64,000 bases of DNA from Pseudomonas gingeri (GTDB taxonomy: Bacteria > Pseudomonadota > Gammaproteobacteria > Pseudomonadales > Pseudomonadaceae), in contig NZ_JACAOR010000007.1 of the NCBI RefSeq assembly GCF_013386115.1, forward strand, positions 396,702 through 460,701, in the 5' to 3' direction. Below are positions 16,078 through 24,717 of this stretch, piece by piece (position 1 is the first letter of the stretch; each line of letters starts with the position of its first letter). The translations under genes and the position numbers were made by a program. Under the pieces are notes generated by a model. It was not told where the DNA came from and made no database searches. It saw only the letters and a list, made by a program, of their open reading frames with translations.

Positions 16078-19000
16078 TCAGTGGGTTCCCGGATTCGCGC
16101 GTACATGGGCCACGGTCTTTTCCAGCCCCTGCCATGGCGGCGCATCGCCGGCAAAGCGGCTGCGCAGGTACGCCGCCAGTTCCGCCACCTGGGTATTGGA
16201 CAGGCTGTCCTTGAAGCCCGGCATATAGCCCAGGTCGCGGGTCGCCGGCGTCGCAATCCCTTGCAGGATCACCTTGATCAGATTGTCCGGCAGGTCGCTG
16301 TGCACATTGGTATTGCTCGCCAGCGACGGGCTGACCCCGAACAGCTTCGGCCCCAGGCCATCGGCATGGCAGCCCTGGCACGAGCCTTCGAACACCCGCT
16401 GCCCGTTGCTCAGGGACAACGCTTCAACCGCTGCCGGACGGGTTGCCCGTTCCACCACCCGTGCCTCGTCCTGCGCGCCGTTGAGCGAGGCCAGGTACAC
16501 CGCCATCGCACGCACGTCTTCCTTCGGCAACTTCGCCAGTTCGCTGACCACCGGCCCCATCGGCCCCGCCGCCACGCCATGGGCATCGGAATAGCCGCTG
16601 CTCAGGTAGGTGAACAACTGGTCCTCGGTCCAGGGCGTCGGCGCCTTAGACAAGCCGGTGAGGGCCGGCGCCTCCCAGCCATCGACCAGCCCGCCGGACA
16701 GAAACGCCGCGCCGCCCTTCTCTGCGCCCATCAGGTTGCGCGGCGAATGACAGGCCGCGCAGTGCCCCAGGCCGTTGACCAGATAAGCCCCGCGATTCCA
16801 CTGCTCGCTGCGTTGCGGCTGCACCTGGATTTCCCCCTTGCGCAGGAACAACGCATTCCACCCTGCCATCAACGGCCGCTGGTTGAACGGAAAGCGCATG
16901 GCGTTGGCCCTGGCCGGCTGACTGACCGGTGCCTGGGACATCAGGTAGGCGTACAGCGCCTGCATGTCGGCATCGTTGATATTGCGAAACGCCGTGTAGG
17001 GAAACGCCGGATACAGATTGCGCCCGTCGCGCCCGATCCCCTCGCGCATCGCCCGCTCGAAGGCCGGATACGACCAACTGCCAATGCCGGTCTGTACATC
17101 CGGGGTGATATTGCTGCTGTACAAGGTGCCGAACGGCGTCTCCATCGCCAGCCCTCCGGCATTGGTCGCCCCGCCCGGCGCCGTGTGGCAGACCGCGCAA
17201 TCGCCGACCGCCGCCAACAGGCGTCCACGTTCCAGGGTAGCCGCCGACCAGGTGCCGGCGCTCGGTGGCGCGATGGGGGCGATCTCGCCATGCCAGGGCC
17301 AGGCAGTGGCCGCCATGCCCAGCAACGCGCCAAAGGCGGCGAACAAGGAACCGAACAACCATTTCGAGCGCTTGGCCGGGGACTTCGGCGGATCCTGCTC
17401 GGTACCGGCATTGAGCGCCTGCAACACCCGCTCCGGGGTGATCGGCAGTTCGCGAAAGCGGATCCCGGTGGCATCGAAGATCGCGTTGGCAATCGCCGCC
17501 GCGCTCGGCACCGAGGCCGATTCCCCCGCGCCCATGGGCGGCTCGCTCTGGCGCGGCATCATCAGCACGTCGATCTTCGGCACTTCGGGAAAGGTCAGGA
17601 TCGGGTAGCCGCCCCACTCCTTGCTCGCCACCGTCGATTCCTCGAAGGTCACCCGCTCCTTGAGCACCCGGCTGGTGGACTGGATCACATTGCCGTGGAT
17701 CTGGTGCCGCACGCCGTCGGGGTTGATCATCATCCCCGAGTCATGGCCGATCACCACCCGGGTCACCGAGACATCGCCGGTCTGCCGGTCGATCGCCACG
17801 TCCGCGACCCAGGCGGCCCAGGCCGCGCCGAACCCGGGAAACTTGCTGTGGATATAACGCGCGTAGGCAAAGCCACGCCCGCGCAACAGATGGTCGTCGT
17901 TGGGGGTCTGCATCGGCGCGGTGCGCGGGGTCCAGGCGGCGCGCTCGGCGGTGGATTTCACCAGGTCCACGGCGCGCTCGTCATGCAGGTAGCGCAGGCG
18001 GTATTCCACCGGATCGACGCCGGCGGCAAAGGCCAGTTCGTCGATATAGGATTCGTGGGCGAAGGTGTTGGGCAAGGCCGAGACCCCGCGCATCCACGAG
18101 GCCCGGACAATCGGCGACATATCATTGATGCTGACCCGCATATGTTCGTAGTCGTAGGGTGGGATCGAGGTCCGGTCGCCCATCTCGAACATCGCCGCCA
18201 CCGGCTCGACGCGCCCGGTGAGCAACAGGGCCAGGGTCGGCGCGCCGTTGGACGGGTAGCTGGTCTGGAAGTCATAGCCGGCGACGCTGCCGTCGGCATT
18301 CAGGCCGCCATCGACATCCATCAGTTGCGCCGTGCCCTTGGGCTCCCAGACGTGTTCCTGGTCCCGGGTCAGTTGTACCCGCACCGGCTTGCCGACGGCC
18401 CGGGACAACAGCAGCGCGTCGGCGCAGACATCGTCGGCACAGTTGCGCCCGTAGCAGCCGGCGGCCTCCATGCGGATGATCTCGATATGTTCCTCGGGGC
18501 ACTCCAGCAACCAGGCCAGGTCGGCCCGCAACAGGTGCGGGTTCTGGCTGCCGGACCAGACCCGGATGGCGCCCGCCTGGTAATCCGCCAGCCCGCAGGA
18601 CGGGCCGATCGAGGCATGCATCTGGTAGGGCCACAGGTAGGTGCGCGGCATGCGCTGGCTGGCACCGGCCAGGGCTTCGTCGACCTGGCCCTGGTCATGC
18701 ACCGTGCGCTTGATCCGCGGGTTGTCGCGGATCGCCTGCTCGACGTCGCTCAGGTCCGGCAGCTTCTGCCGCCAGTCCTTCCAGCGCACCCGCAGTTCCT
18801 GGGCCGCCTTCGCCGCCTGTTCCTCGCGCAACGCCACCACCCCGACAAAGTCGCGGATCACCACCACCCGGACAATCCCGGGAATATGGGCGATGGACGA
18901 CTCATCCACCTCCAGCAGGCTGTTGCCGACAAAGTCGCCGCTATCGAACCCGGCATAGGGCGGCCGCACCACCCGGCCATGGAGCATGTCCGGCACGCGC

Positions 19001-19632
19001 ATATCGTGGACATAGGTCAGCTCGCCGGTGGCCTTGGCCGGGATATCGACCCGCGCCGCGCCCTTGCCCACCAGCCGATAGTCGGCGGCCGGCTTGAGTG
19101 GCGCGTCACCGCTGATGCGCAATTGATCGTGTTCGCCCGCCACCAGTTCGGTGTAGCTCAGGGCCCGGCCGTCCGGCGCCTTGACGATACCGCGCTCGAC
19201 CCGCAGTTCCTGCGCTGCCAGCCCCCAGCGCCGCGCCGCCCGCGCCAGCAGGAAACGCCGCGCCTCGGCCGCCGCGTTGCGCAGGGGCACCGCGGAAATC
19301 TGCAGGGTCGCACTGGCGATGGTCGCGCCCTGGTTCGGTGCCCGCTCGGTGTCGCCGAGCACCATGCGCACCTGCGCCACTTCCAGGTCCAACTCTTCGG
19401 CGACGATCTGCGACAGCGAGGTGCGGATGCCGGTGCCGAGGTCGACATGGCCGTTGAAGGCATAGACCCAGCCGTCATCGCTGATCGCGATGAACAGCCC
19501 CAGCTCCTTGGGCTTGACCACCGGCGAACCGCCCTTGGCCACCGGGCCGGAGGGCGGCAGGATATCGTCGACAATCAGCAGGACGCCGGTCTTGGCCAGC
19601 AATTGATCACGGGTGGGGATGGCATCGGTCAT
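16078..19632 (-). CDS. nicB: Nicotinate dehydrogenase large subunit (molybdopterin and cytochrome c fusion)
   Basis: NicB with NicA hydroxylates nicotinate to 6-hydroxynicotinate. The 1184-residue protein has a xanthine-dehydrogenase-type molybdopterin domain over about the first 740 residues, with GHVDLGTGIRTSLSQIV, the substrate/cofactor region GCYGRNCADD and the terminal MGAGESASVPSAAAIANA. A hydrophobic segment near 770 is followed by three c-type haem motifs: CAVCH, CAACH and CQGCH. Electrons thus leave through haem to the respiratory chain instead of NAD or oxygen. The C-terminal part should lie on the periplasmic face. ATG 19632 (MTDAIPTRD) is 16 bases after the nicA stop; an upstream in-frame start would overlap nicA. 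The length is close to the P. putida protein (about 1187). Confidence 0.95.
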   Translation of the reverse strand: MTDAIPTRDQLLAKTGVLLIVDDILPPSGPVAKGGSPVVKPKELGLFIAISDDGWVYAFNGHVDLGTGIRTSLSQIVAEELDLEVAQVRMVLGDTERAPNQGATIASATLQISAVPLRNAAAEARRFLLARAARRWGLAAQELRVERGIVKAPDGRALSYTELVAGEHDQLRISGDAPLKPAADYRLVGKGAARVDIPAKATGELTYVHDMRVPDMLHGRVVRPPYAGFDSGDFVGNSLLEVDESSIAHIPGIVRVVVIRDFVGVVALREEQAAKAAQELRVRWKDWRQKLPDLSDVEQAIRDNPRIKRTVHDQGQVDEALAGASQRMPRTYLWPYQMHASIGPSCGLADYQAGAIRVWSGSQNPHLLRADLAWLLECPEEHIEIIRMEAAGCYGRNCADDVCADALLLSRAVGKPVRVQLTRDQEHVWEPKGTAQLMDVDGGLNADGSVAGYDFQTSYPSNGAPTLALLLTGRVEPVAAMFEMGDRTSIPPYDYEHMRVSINDMSPIVRASWMRGVSALPNTFAHESYIDELAFAAGVDPVEYRLRYLHDERAVDLVKSTAERAAWTPRTAPMQTPNDDHLLRGRGFAYARYIHSKFPGFGAAWAAWVADVAIDRQTGDVSVTRVVIGHDSGMMINPDGVRHQIHGNVIQSTSRVLKERVTFEESTVASKEWGGYPILTFPEVPKIDVLMMPRQSEPPMGAGESASVPSAAAIANAIFDATGIRFRELPITPERVLQALNAGTEQDPPKSPAKRSKWLFGSLFAAFGALLGMAATAWPWHGEIAPIAPPSAGTWSAATLERGRLLAAVGDCAVCHTAPGGATNAGGLAMETPFGTLYSSNITPDVQTGIGSWSYPAFERAMREGIGRDGRNLYPAFPYTAFRNINDADMQALYAYLMSQAPVSQPARANAMRFPFNQRPLMAGWNALFLRKGEIQVQPQRSEQWNRGAYLVNGLGHCAACHSPRNLMGAEKGGAAFLSGGLVDGWEAPALTGLSKAPTPWTEDQLFTYLSSGYSDAHGVAAGPMGPVVSELAKLPKEDVRAMAVYLASLNGAQDEARVVERATRPAAVEALSLSNGQRVFEGSCQGCHADGLGPKLFGVSPSLASNTNVHSDLPDNLIKVILQGIATPATRDLGYMPGFKDSLSNTQVAELAAYLRSRFAGDAPPWQGLEKTVAHVRANPGTH

Positions 19633-19648
19633 GGTCGTCGGTCCACGT

Positions 19649-20125
19649 TCAAGGCGTTTGACGGGCGGCACGCAGCACCGCGCGAAGGATTTCGATATGG
19701 GTGCCGCAGCGGCAGAGATTGGCGGACAGTTCGTTGCGGATCTGTGCCTCGCTGGGGTGCGGATTGCGGTCGAGCAGGGCCTTGGCGGTCATGATCATGC
19801 CGTTCAGGCAATAACCGCACTGGGCCGCCTGCTCATCGATAAAGGCCTGCTGCACCGGGTGCGGCGCCTCGCGGCTGCCGAGCCCCTCAAGGGTGACGAT
19901 CTGCCGATCCACCGCACCGGCCAGGGGAAACACGCAGGAGCGCGCGGCCACCCCATCGATGATCACCGTGCACGCCCCGCATTCGCCGAGGCCACAGCCG
20001 TACTTGGGGCCGTTGAGCCGCAGGTCGTTGCGCAGGATCAGCAACAGCGGCGTGTCCGCCATGGCGGTGACCGAAGTGGTGCTGCCGTTGACCTCAAGGG
20101 CTACCGTGATTTCCTGCGTCGTCAT
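19649..20125 (-). CDS. nicA: Nicotinate dehydrogenase small [2Fe-2S] subunit
   Basis: NicA carries electrons from the molybdenum site of NicB through two [2Fe-2S] clusters. The 158-residue protein has the plant-ferredoxin-type ligands Cys44, Cys49, Cys52 and Cys64 in YGCGLGECGAC and RSC. The CO-dehydrogenase-type second cluster uses QCGYCLNGM and ANLCRCG. It starts at ATG 20125 without a strong ribosome site. It is transcribed with nicB from the region at 20.13-20.25 kb, which contains two copies of a near-palindromic candidate operator. Confidence 0.96.
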   Translation of the reverse strand: MTTQEITVALEVNGSTTSVTAMADTPLLLILRNDLRLNGPKYGCGLGECGACTVIIDGVAARSCVFPLAGAVDRQIVTLEGLGSREAPHPVQQAFIDEQAAQCGYCLNGMIMTAKALLDRNPHPSEAQIRNELSANLCRCGTHIEILRAVLRAARQTP

Positions 20126-20144
20126 GGGCTGCGCTCAGTTCATT

Positions 20145-20238
20145 TGATGAAGTGATCACTACATGAAAAAGCCATGGCTCTACGCCGTCAGTGTCTCCTG
20201 ACGACACACTTTTTCTGATGAAGTGGTTACTACATGAA
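20145..20238. promoter_or_regulatory. Duplicated near-palindromic operator upstream of nicAB
   Basis: TGATGAAGTGATCACTACAT at 20145-20164 and TGATGAAGTGGTTACTACAT at 20216-20235 are direct copies 71 bases apart. Both continue GAA on the right. The core ATGAAGTGATCACTACAT is one mismatch from a perfect palindrome. The first copy is 20 bases from the nicA start, ideal for repression. NicS (TetR) or NicR (MarR) are candidate binders; which one cannot be told here. Confidence 0.65.
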
Positions 20239-20283
20239 CAGAGAGCAAGAAGGATGCCAGCGGCGTGGGTTCGGGTGATCACG

Positions 20284-20367
20284 ATCATTCCCACGCTCCG
20301 CGTCACGGGTCCGCAGCGGACGCAGAGCGTCCGGAGAGGCGTTCCCACGCGGAGCGTGGGAACGATC
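20284..20367. repeat. GATCGTTCCCACGC-type palindromic repeat
   Basis: Inverted arms ATTCCCACGCTCCGCG and CGCGGAGCGTGGGAACGATC surround GCAGCGGACGCAGAGCGTC. It lies in the 495-base gap between nicR and nicA, upstream of the nicAB operator pair. Confidence 0.85.
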
Positions 20368-20379
20368 AAACACCCCCCC

Positions 20380-20481
20380 TGTGGGAGTGGGCTTGCCCAC
20401 GAAGAGGGCCTTGAGGCTTGCAGCGCTCTTGTGGTCCAGCAGCGGCTGCGCGGACGCCTTCGCGGGCAAGCCCGCTCCCAC
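20380..20481. repeat. REPIN sharing the 139-bp array core
   Basis: REP ends CTGTGGGAGTGGGCTTGCCC and CGGGCAAGCCCGCTCCCACG face each other. The first 60 bases are nearly identical to the units at 15.8 and 15.94 kb, including GAGGGCCTTGAGGCTTGCAG. From 20482 to 20620 I see nothing supportable apart from downstream sequence of nicR. Confidence 0.85.
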
Positions 20482-20620
20482 GGGGTTAGTGTTTGCGGTG
20501 CGATATTTGTGAGAGACAGCCAGGCGGCGCTGCGCTTGCTGGCGACGAGGTTGGCACAGGTAAGGCAGGACCCGTTGCCCGGCACCATGGGATCCCTCCC
20601 AAGCATCGGTGCAAGAGGGG

Positions 20621-21070
20621 TTATTCGTCGCGGTCGTCGATCATCTTGCGCAGCAGAAACAGCACCGCCACCTGCTCGGCGGGGTTGAGGTTGCTCATGG
20701 TCAGCTCGCTGATCCGCGCGGCACAGGGCACGGTCTGCTGCACCAGGCGGGCGCCTTCGTCGGTCAGGCCGACGATGACCTTGCGCCGGTCCTCGGGGTC
20801 AGGCTCCAGGCTGATCAGCTCGCGGGCCTTGAGTCGTTCGACGATGCCACGGATGGTGGCCTGGTCGACGGCGGTCGCCTTGACCAGCTCGGTCAGAGAA
20901 CTGGGGCCGTGGTCACGCACCGCGCACAGGGTGACGAACTGCACGGCCGTCAGCTGCGAATCGCCGACATTCTGCTGGAAGATCGCCATATGTCGCTGGT
21001 AGGCCTTGCGCAGCAGGTGGCCGACCTGTTCGGAGAAGACGTAGGAGTTGGAATCAGGAGTATCCGGCAC
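20621..21070 (-). CDS. nicR: MarR-family regulator NicR
   Basis: NicR is the MarR-type repressor of nicotinate catabolism in P. putida, released by 6-hydroxynicotinate. The 149-residue protein has the MarR winged helix: SLTELVKATAVDQATIRGIVERL for recognition and DPEDRRKVIVGLTDEG for the wing. The start is GTG 21070 (MPDTPDSNSY). It lies 255 bases downstream of nicX on the same strand, as in the nicXR unit of P. putida. Candidate NicR sites are the AGCGTATAC elements between nicX and nicC. Confidence 0.92.
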   Translation of the reverse strand: MPDTPDSNSYVFSEQVGHLLRKAYQRHMAIFQQNVGDSQLTAVQFVTLCAVRDHGPSSLTELVKATAVDQATIRGIVERLKARELISLEPDPEDRRKVIVGLTDEGARLVQQTVPCAARISELTMSNLNPAEQVAVLFLLRKMIDDRDE

Positions 21071-21149
21071 GGCAGGCTCGAAAAGGCAATGGAGAATGGG
21101 CTGGCATGATGGACAGGTTGCGAGGCGGACTCAAGTGTGAGGTCGTCCG

Positions 21150-21185
21150 GGCCGGCCCCTTTGCAGGCAAGCCCGGCTCCTGCAG
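21150..21185. repeat. Degenerate REP
   Basis: GGCCGGCCCCTTTGCAGGCA with AAGCCCGGCTCCTGCAG is a compact, partly decayed REP hairpin between nicX and nicR. Confidence 0.5.
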
Positions 21186-21203
21186 TCCTCTGTCGCTCAC
21201 CAG

Positions 21204-21313
21204 ATCGTTCCCACGCTCCGCGTGGGAATGCCTCTCTGGACGCTCTGCGTCCGCTGTAGATCTGTGACGCGGAGCGTCACGGGGTGCATTCCCACGCGGA
21301 GCGTGGGAACGAT
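21204..21313. repeat. GATCGTTCCCACGC-type palindromic repeat
   Basis: Outer arms GATCGTTCCCACGCTCCGCG and CGCGGAGCGTGGGAACGATC enclose two further inverted elements, GACGCTCTGCGTC and GACGCGGAGCGTC. It sits between nicX and nicR in the transcribed direction and could affect nicR expression through mRNA structure. Confidence 0.88.
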
Positions 21314-21325
21314 CCACGTCGCCAC

Positions 21326-22378
21326 TCAACGGGCCCGCGAGGCCTCGGGGGCCACCACGTCGCCGCCGATCACCACCGCCTGGTCATCCAGGTAGACATC
21401 GCAATTGCGCAGCGGAATGTCCATGTGGCACGGCGTCTTGCGGGTGCCGCCGACTTCGGTGTTGGGCCCGGTGGAGAACAGGAAGTTGCCGTAGAACGCC
21501 CGTGCATCCATGCACATGCCGTCGTTCTTGTCGTGCAGGCCCATGGCGGTCCACTGCGCCTTAGGCTGCAGGCCCCAGCCGATATGGGAGATGCCGTAGA
21601 CCTCGGGATCGTTGAAGTATTTCATGTAGTCGCGCAGGTATTCGGCCTCGAAACCGCCATGGATCGAGGTAATGAAGCCCTTCTCGATCTCCAGGGTGAT
21701 CTTCTCCCGGGTATAGGTCTTGAACGGCAGGAGGATGTCGCCGATATCCAGCACCAGCACGCCCTCGGCGGTTTCCTCGTTCGGCCAGGAAAACAGGAAG
21801 CCGCTCGGCCAGTGGTCCCAACGCCCCGGCTCATCGGCGAAACCGTACTCGGTCACCGACGGATACTGCCCCAGCGCCGCACGGAAATCGCTGCCGGCAC
21901 GGGACTTCACATGGATCGAGCGCGCCCTCTTCAACAGTGCTTCTGCCGCCAGCACCCGCACCTTGTCGGCCTCGGTCGGCAGCATGCGCGCCAGTACTTC
22001 CGGCGGCTCGACCGCCAGCAGGATGCGCGTGCCGGTCTTGAGGATCTGCTCCTGCTCCGGCGAGTGCAGCAGCATCATGGTGTCGATGATCAGGTCCGCC
22101 GCCTCCAGCGCCCGCTGGGCGGCGATATTGCCCGTCAGCGCGGTGTCGCCGCAGTAGGCGGTCATGTCATTGCCCATGGCCATCGGGTGGTTGAAGGACG
22201 GCAATTCCACCGCGTACACCTTGGCCCCCAGGCGCTGCGAAGCCTCCATTGCCGAACGCACGGTGCGCGGGTCGGAGTAATGGCTCTTGAGCACCGCGAC
22301 ACTCTGGGTCGAGTCGACCTTCGACAGTTTCAACACGTGCTCGAACATCTGCGTCAGTTCGCAATCACTTACCGGCAT
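21326..22378 (-). CDS. nicX: 2,5-Dihydroxypyridine 5,6-dioxygenase
   Basis: NicX is the iron(II) extradiol-type ring-cleavage enzyme that opens 2,5-dihydroxypyridine to N-formylmaleamate. The protein is 350 residues, the usual length. The metal ligands known for the family are at the expected positions: His265 in GISHIGWG, and His318 and Asp320 in PCHMDIP. ATG 22378 follows a strong GAGGAGAGAGG site; a longer frame upstream has no homology. It is divergent from nicC and probably co-transcribed with nicR. It has no relation to classical vicinal-oxygen-chelate extradiol dioxygenases. Confidence 0.97.
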   Translation of the reverse strand: MPVSDCELTQMFEHVLKLSKVDSTQSVAVLKSHYSDPRTVRSAMEASQRLGAKVYAVELPSFNHPMAMGNDMTAYCGDTALTGNIAAQRALEAADLIIDTMMLLHSPEQEQILKTGTRILLAVEPPEVLARMLPTEADKVRVLAAEALLKRARSIHVKSRAGSDFRAALGQYPSVTEYGFADEPGRWDHWPSGFLFSWPNEETAEGVLVLDIGDILLPFKTYTREKITLEIEKGFITSIHGGFEAEYLRDYMKYFNDPEVYGISHIGWGLQPKAQWTAMGLHDKNDGMCMDARAFYGNFLFSTGPNTEVGGTRKTPCHMDIPLRNCDVYLDDQAVVIGGDVVAPEASRAR

Positions 22379-22448
22379 TTCCTCTCTCCTCGATTCGCCC
22401 ACGACGCACCAAGTAGAAGCGTCGCGCTTCACTCTAGTGCATTTTTAT

Positions 22449-22631
22449 AGCGTATACGCCATTTAAATCCGATAAGACCCGAATTGAAGACATTCTGCAA
22501 GAGCCAGACAAAAACGTTACCAACCCACACAACCCCAATAAAATAAGGTTACTTAGCGTTACGACAGCCAAATATCGGCAAAATTTTAATTTTTACGGAG
22601 GATCTTCTCTTTTCAAAAAAAGAGCGTATAC
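22449..22631. promoter_or_regulatory. Paired AGCGTATAC sites in the nicX-nicC control region
   Basis: AGCGTATACGCCATTTAAAT at 22449-22468 and AGCGTATACACTTTAAAAAC at 22623-22642 share AGCGTATAC followed by TTTAAA. The first contains the perfect palindrome GCGTATACGC. One copy lies near each divergent gene (70 bases from nicX, 60 from nicC). NicR is the expected binder. The 312-base gap holds no gene. Confidence 0.65.
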
Positions 22632-22690
22632 ACTTTAAAAACCTTGCGGGTCGTCCCCGCCAACCTTCACTCGGAACGAGGAGCATGCCC

Positions 22691-23839
22691 ATGGCAAGCA
22701 CACAAAAAATCGCCATCGTCGGCGCGGGCCTGGGTGGCGCGGCCGCCGCCACCCTGTTGCAACAGGCGGGATTCGACGTGACGATCTACGAGCAGGCGCC
22801 GGAGTTTTCCCGCCTGGGTGCCGGGATCCACATGGGCCCGAATATCATGAAGATCTTCCGGCGCATGGGCATCGAGCAGCAGCTCGACCAGATGGGTTCG
22901 CACCCGGACCACTGGTTCAGCCGGGACGGCATGAGCGGCGACTACCTGTCGCGCATTCCCCTGGGCGAGTTTGCCCGCAAGGAATACGGCGCTTCCTATA
23001 TCACTGTGCACCGTGGCGACCTGCACGCCTTGCAGATGTCCACCATCAAACCGGGCACCCTGCACTTCAACAAGCGCCTGGAAACCATCGAGGACCGCGG
23101 TGACCAGGTGCACCTGACGTTCACCGACGGCACCCACGCCAGCGCCGATATCGTCATCGGTGCCGACGGCATCAACTCGAAGATCCGTGAAGAGCTGCTG
23201 GGCCAGGAAGCACCGCTGTACAGCGGCTGGGTCGCCCACCGCGCGCTGATCACCCGCGACAAGCTGGCCCGCTACGACCTGAACTTCGAAGACTGCATCA
23301 AGTGGTGGAGCGAGGACCGGCACATGATGGTCTACTACACCACCGGCAAGCGCGACGAGTACTACTACGTCACCGGCGTGCCTCACCCGGAACTGGACTT
23401 CGACGGTCCGTTCGTCGACAGCAGCCGCGAAGAGATGTTCGCAGCCTTCCAGGGCTACCACCCCACCGTCCAGGCGCTGATCGAATCCACCGATACCGTG
23501 ACCAAATGGCCGCTGCGCAACCGCAACCCACTGCCGCTGTGGAGCCGCGGGCGCCTGGTGCTGCTGGGCGATGCCTGCCACCCGATGAAGCCGCACATGG
23601 CCCAGGGCGCCGGCATGGCCATCGAAGACGCGGCGATGCTGACCCGCTGCCTGCAGGAAACCGGTCTGGGCGACTACCGCACCGCCTTCGAGCTCTATGA
23701 AGCCAACCGCAAGGACCGCGCGTCCCGCGTGCAATCGGTATCCAACGCCAACACCTGGCTGCGCACCCAGGAAGATCCGGCCTGGGTCTACGGCTACGAC
23801 CTCTATGCCCAACAGCTGAAATCGGGGGTGGCGGCGTGA
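22691..23839 (+). CDS. nicC: 6-Hydroxynicotinate 3-monooxygenase
   Basis: NicC is a class A flavoprotein monooxygenase that decarboxylates and hydroxylates 6-hydroxynicotinate to 2,5-dihydroxypyridine using NADH and oxygen. The 382-residue protein has the FAD motif GAGLGGAAAATLLQQAG near residue 11, the active-site region GAGIHMGPN with His47, and the second FAD motif GDACHPMKPHMAQGA. I start at ATG 22691 (MASTQKIAIVG), 7 bases after GAGGAG. The ATG at 22685 is only one base from that site. The resulting length equals what I recall for the P. putida enzyme. It is first in the nicCDEF(T) operon. Confidence 0.96.
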   Translation: MASTQKIAIVGAGLGGAAAATLLQQAGFDVTIYEQAPEFSRLGAGIHMGPNIMKIFRRMGIEQQLDQMGSHPDHWFSRDGMSGDYLSRIPLGEFARKEYGASYITVHRGDLHALQMSTIKPGTLHFNKRLETIEDRGDQVHLTFTDGTHASADIVIGADGINSKIREELLGQEAPLYSGWVAHRALITRDKLARYDLNFEDCIKWWSEDRHMMVYYTTGKRDEYYYVTGVPHPELDFDGPFVDSSREEMFAAFQGYHPTVQALIESTDTVTKWPLRNRNPLPLWSRGRLVLLGDACHPMKPHMAQGAGMAIEDAAMLTRCLQETGLGDYRTAFELYEANRKDRASRVQSVSNANTWLRTQEDPAWVYGYDLYAQQLKSGVAA

Positions 23840-24645
23840 GCACCTTCGTCCATGGCGGCAACGTCCAGGCCAACGGCATTCGCCAGCACTACCTGCGCTA
23901 CGGCGGCAAGGGCGCGGCGCTGATCCTGATCCCCGGCATCACCAGCCCGGCGATCACCTGGGGATTCGTCGCCGAGCGTTTCGGCAAGTATTTCGACACC
24001 TATGTGCTGGATGTGCGTGGCCGCGGCCTGTCCTCCAGCGGCCCGGAACTGGACTACAGCGCCGAGACCTGCGCCAGCGATATCGCCGCGTTTGCCGCGG
24101 CCCTGGGCCTGGACAGCTACCACCTGGTGGGCCACTCCATGGGCGCGCGCTTTGCCGTGCGCAGTGCGGTGCTCAGCCCCGCCGGAGTGAAAAGCCTGGT
24201 GCTGATCGACCCGCCGGTATCCGGCCCGGGCCGTCGCGAGTACCCGAGCAAGTTGCCGTGGTACGTCGACTCGATCCGCCAGTCGCTGGTCGGGATGGAC
24301 GCCGAGGCGATGCGCGCCTTCTGCGCCACCTGGACCGAAGAACAACTGCAACTGCGCGCCGAATGGCTGCACACCTGCTACGAGCCAGCGATTGTCCGGG
24401 CCTTCAACGACTTCCATGACGTCGACTTCCACCAGGACCTGCCGCGCCTCGAGGCGCCGGCCCTGCTGCTGGTGGCCGGGCGCGGCGGCGTGATCCAGCC
24501 CGAGGACGAAGCCGAGATCCGCGAACTGCAACCGACGATCCGCATCGCCCATGTCGCCGATGCCGGGCACATGATTCCCTGGGATGACCTGGACGGCTTC
24601 TTCGCCGCCTTCGGTGATTTCCTCGGCGTGCACCTGACCTCTTGA
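23836..24645 (+). CDS. nicD: N-Formylmaleamate deformylase
   Basis: NicD hydrolyses N-formylmaleamate to maleamate and formate. The 269-residue alpha/beta hydrolase has its catalytic triad at the family positions: Ser101 in GHSMGA, Asp125 in LIDPP and His245 in DAGHMIPW. The GTG start at 23836 overlaps the nicC stop by four bases (GTGA), implying translational coupling. A short inverted repeat follows the stop codon before nicE. Confidence 0.95.
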   Translation: MSTFVHGGNVQANGIRQHYLRYGGKGAALILIPGITSPAITWGFVAERFGKYFDTYVLDVRGRGLSSSGPELDYSAETCASDIAAFAAALGLDSYHLVGHSMGARFAVRSAVLSPAGVKSLVLIDPPVSGPGRREYPSKLPWYVDSIRQSLVGMDAEAMRAFCATWTEEQLQLRAEWLHTCYEPAIVRAFNDFHDVDFHQDLPRLEAPALLLVAGRGGVIQPEDEAEIRELQPTIRIAHVADAGHMIPWDDLDGFFAAFGDFLGVHLTS

Positions 24646-24649
24646 ATCT

Positions 24650-24680
24650 GTGGGAGCCGGCAAGCCAGCTCCCACAGGTT
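24650..24680. repeat. Compact REP-like hairpin between nicD and nicE
   Basis: TGTGGGAGC and GCTCCCACA form a perfect 9-bp stem around CGGCAAGCCA. It looks like a REPIN reduced to its two outer ends and would be a stable hairpin in the nic operon mRNA. Confidence 0.75.
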
Positions 24681-24717
24681 GATGTATCGGCTGAATTATC
24701 GATTTAAGGAGACAAGC

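Noticed and set aside
15841..19794. A very long plus-strand open frame opposite nicB
   Set aside because: It is the antisense shadow of nicB in high-GC DNA, rich in Arg/Gly/His/Pro, with no family motifs. The minus strand has clear molybdopterin and haem motifs.
20094..20606. 170-residue minus-strand frame between nicA and nicR
   Set aside because: It runs through two intergenic repeats and the nicA operator pair and ends inside nicA; no ribosome site or family features.
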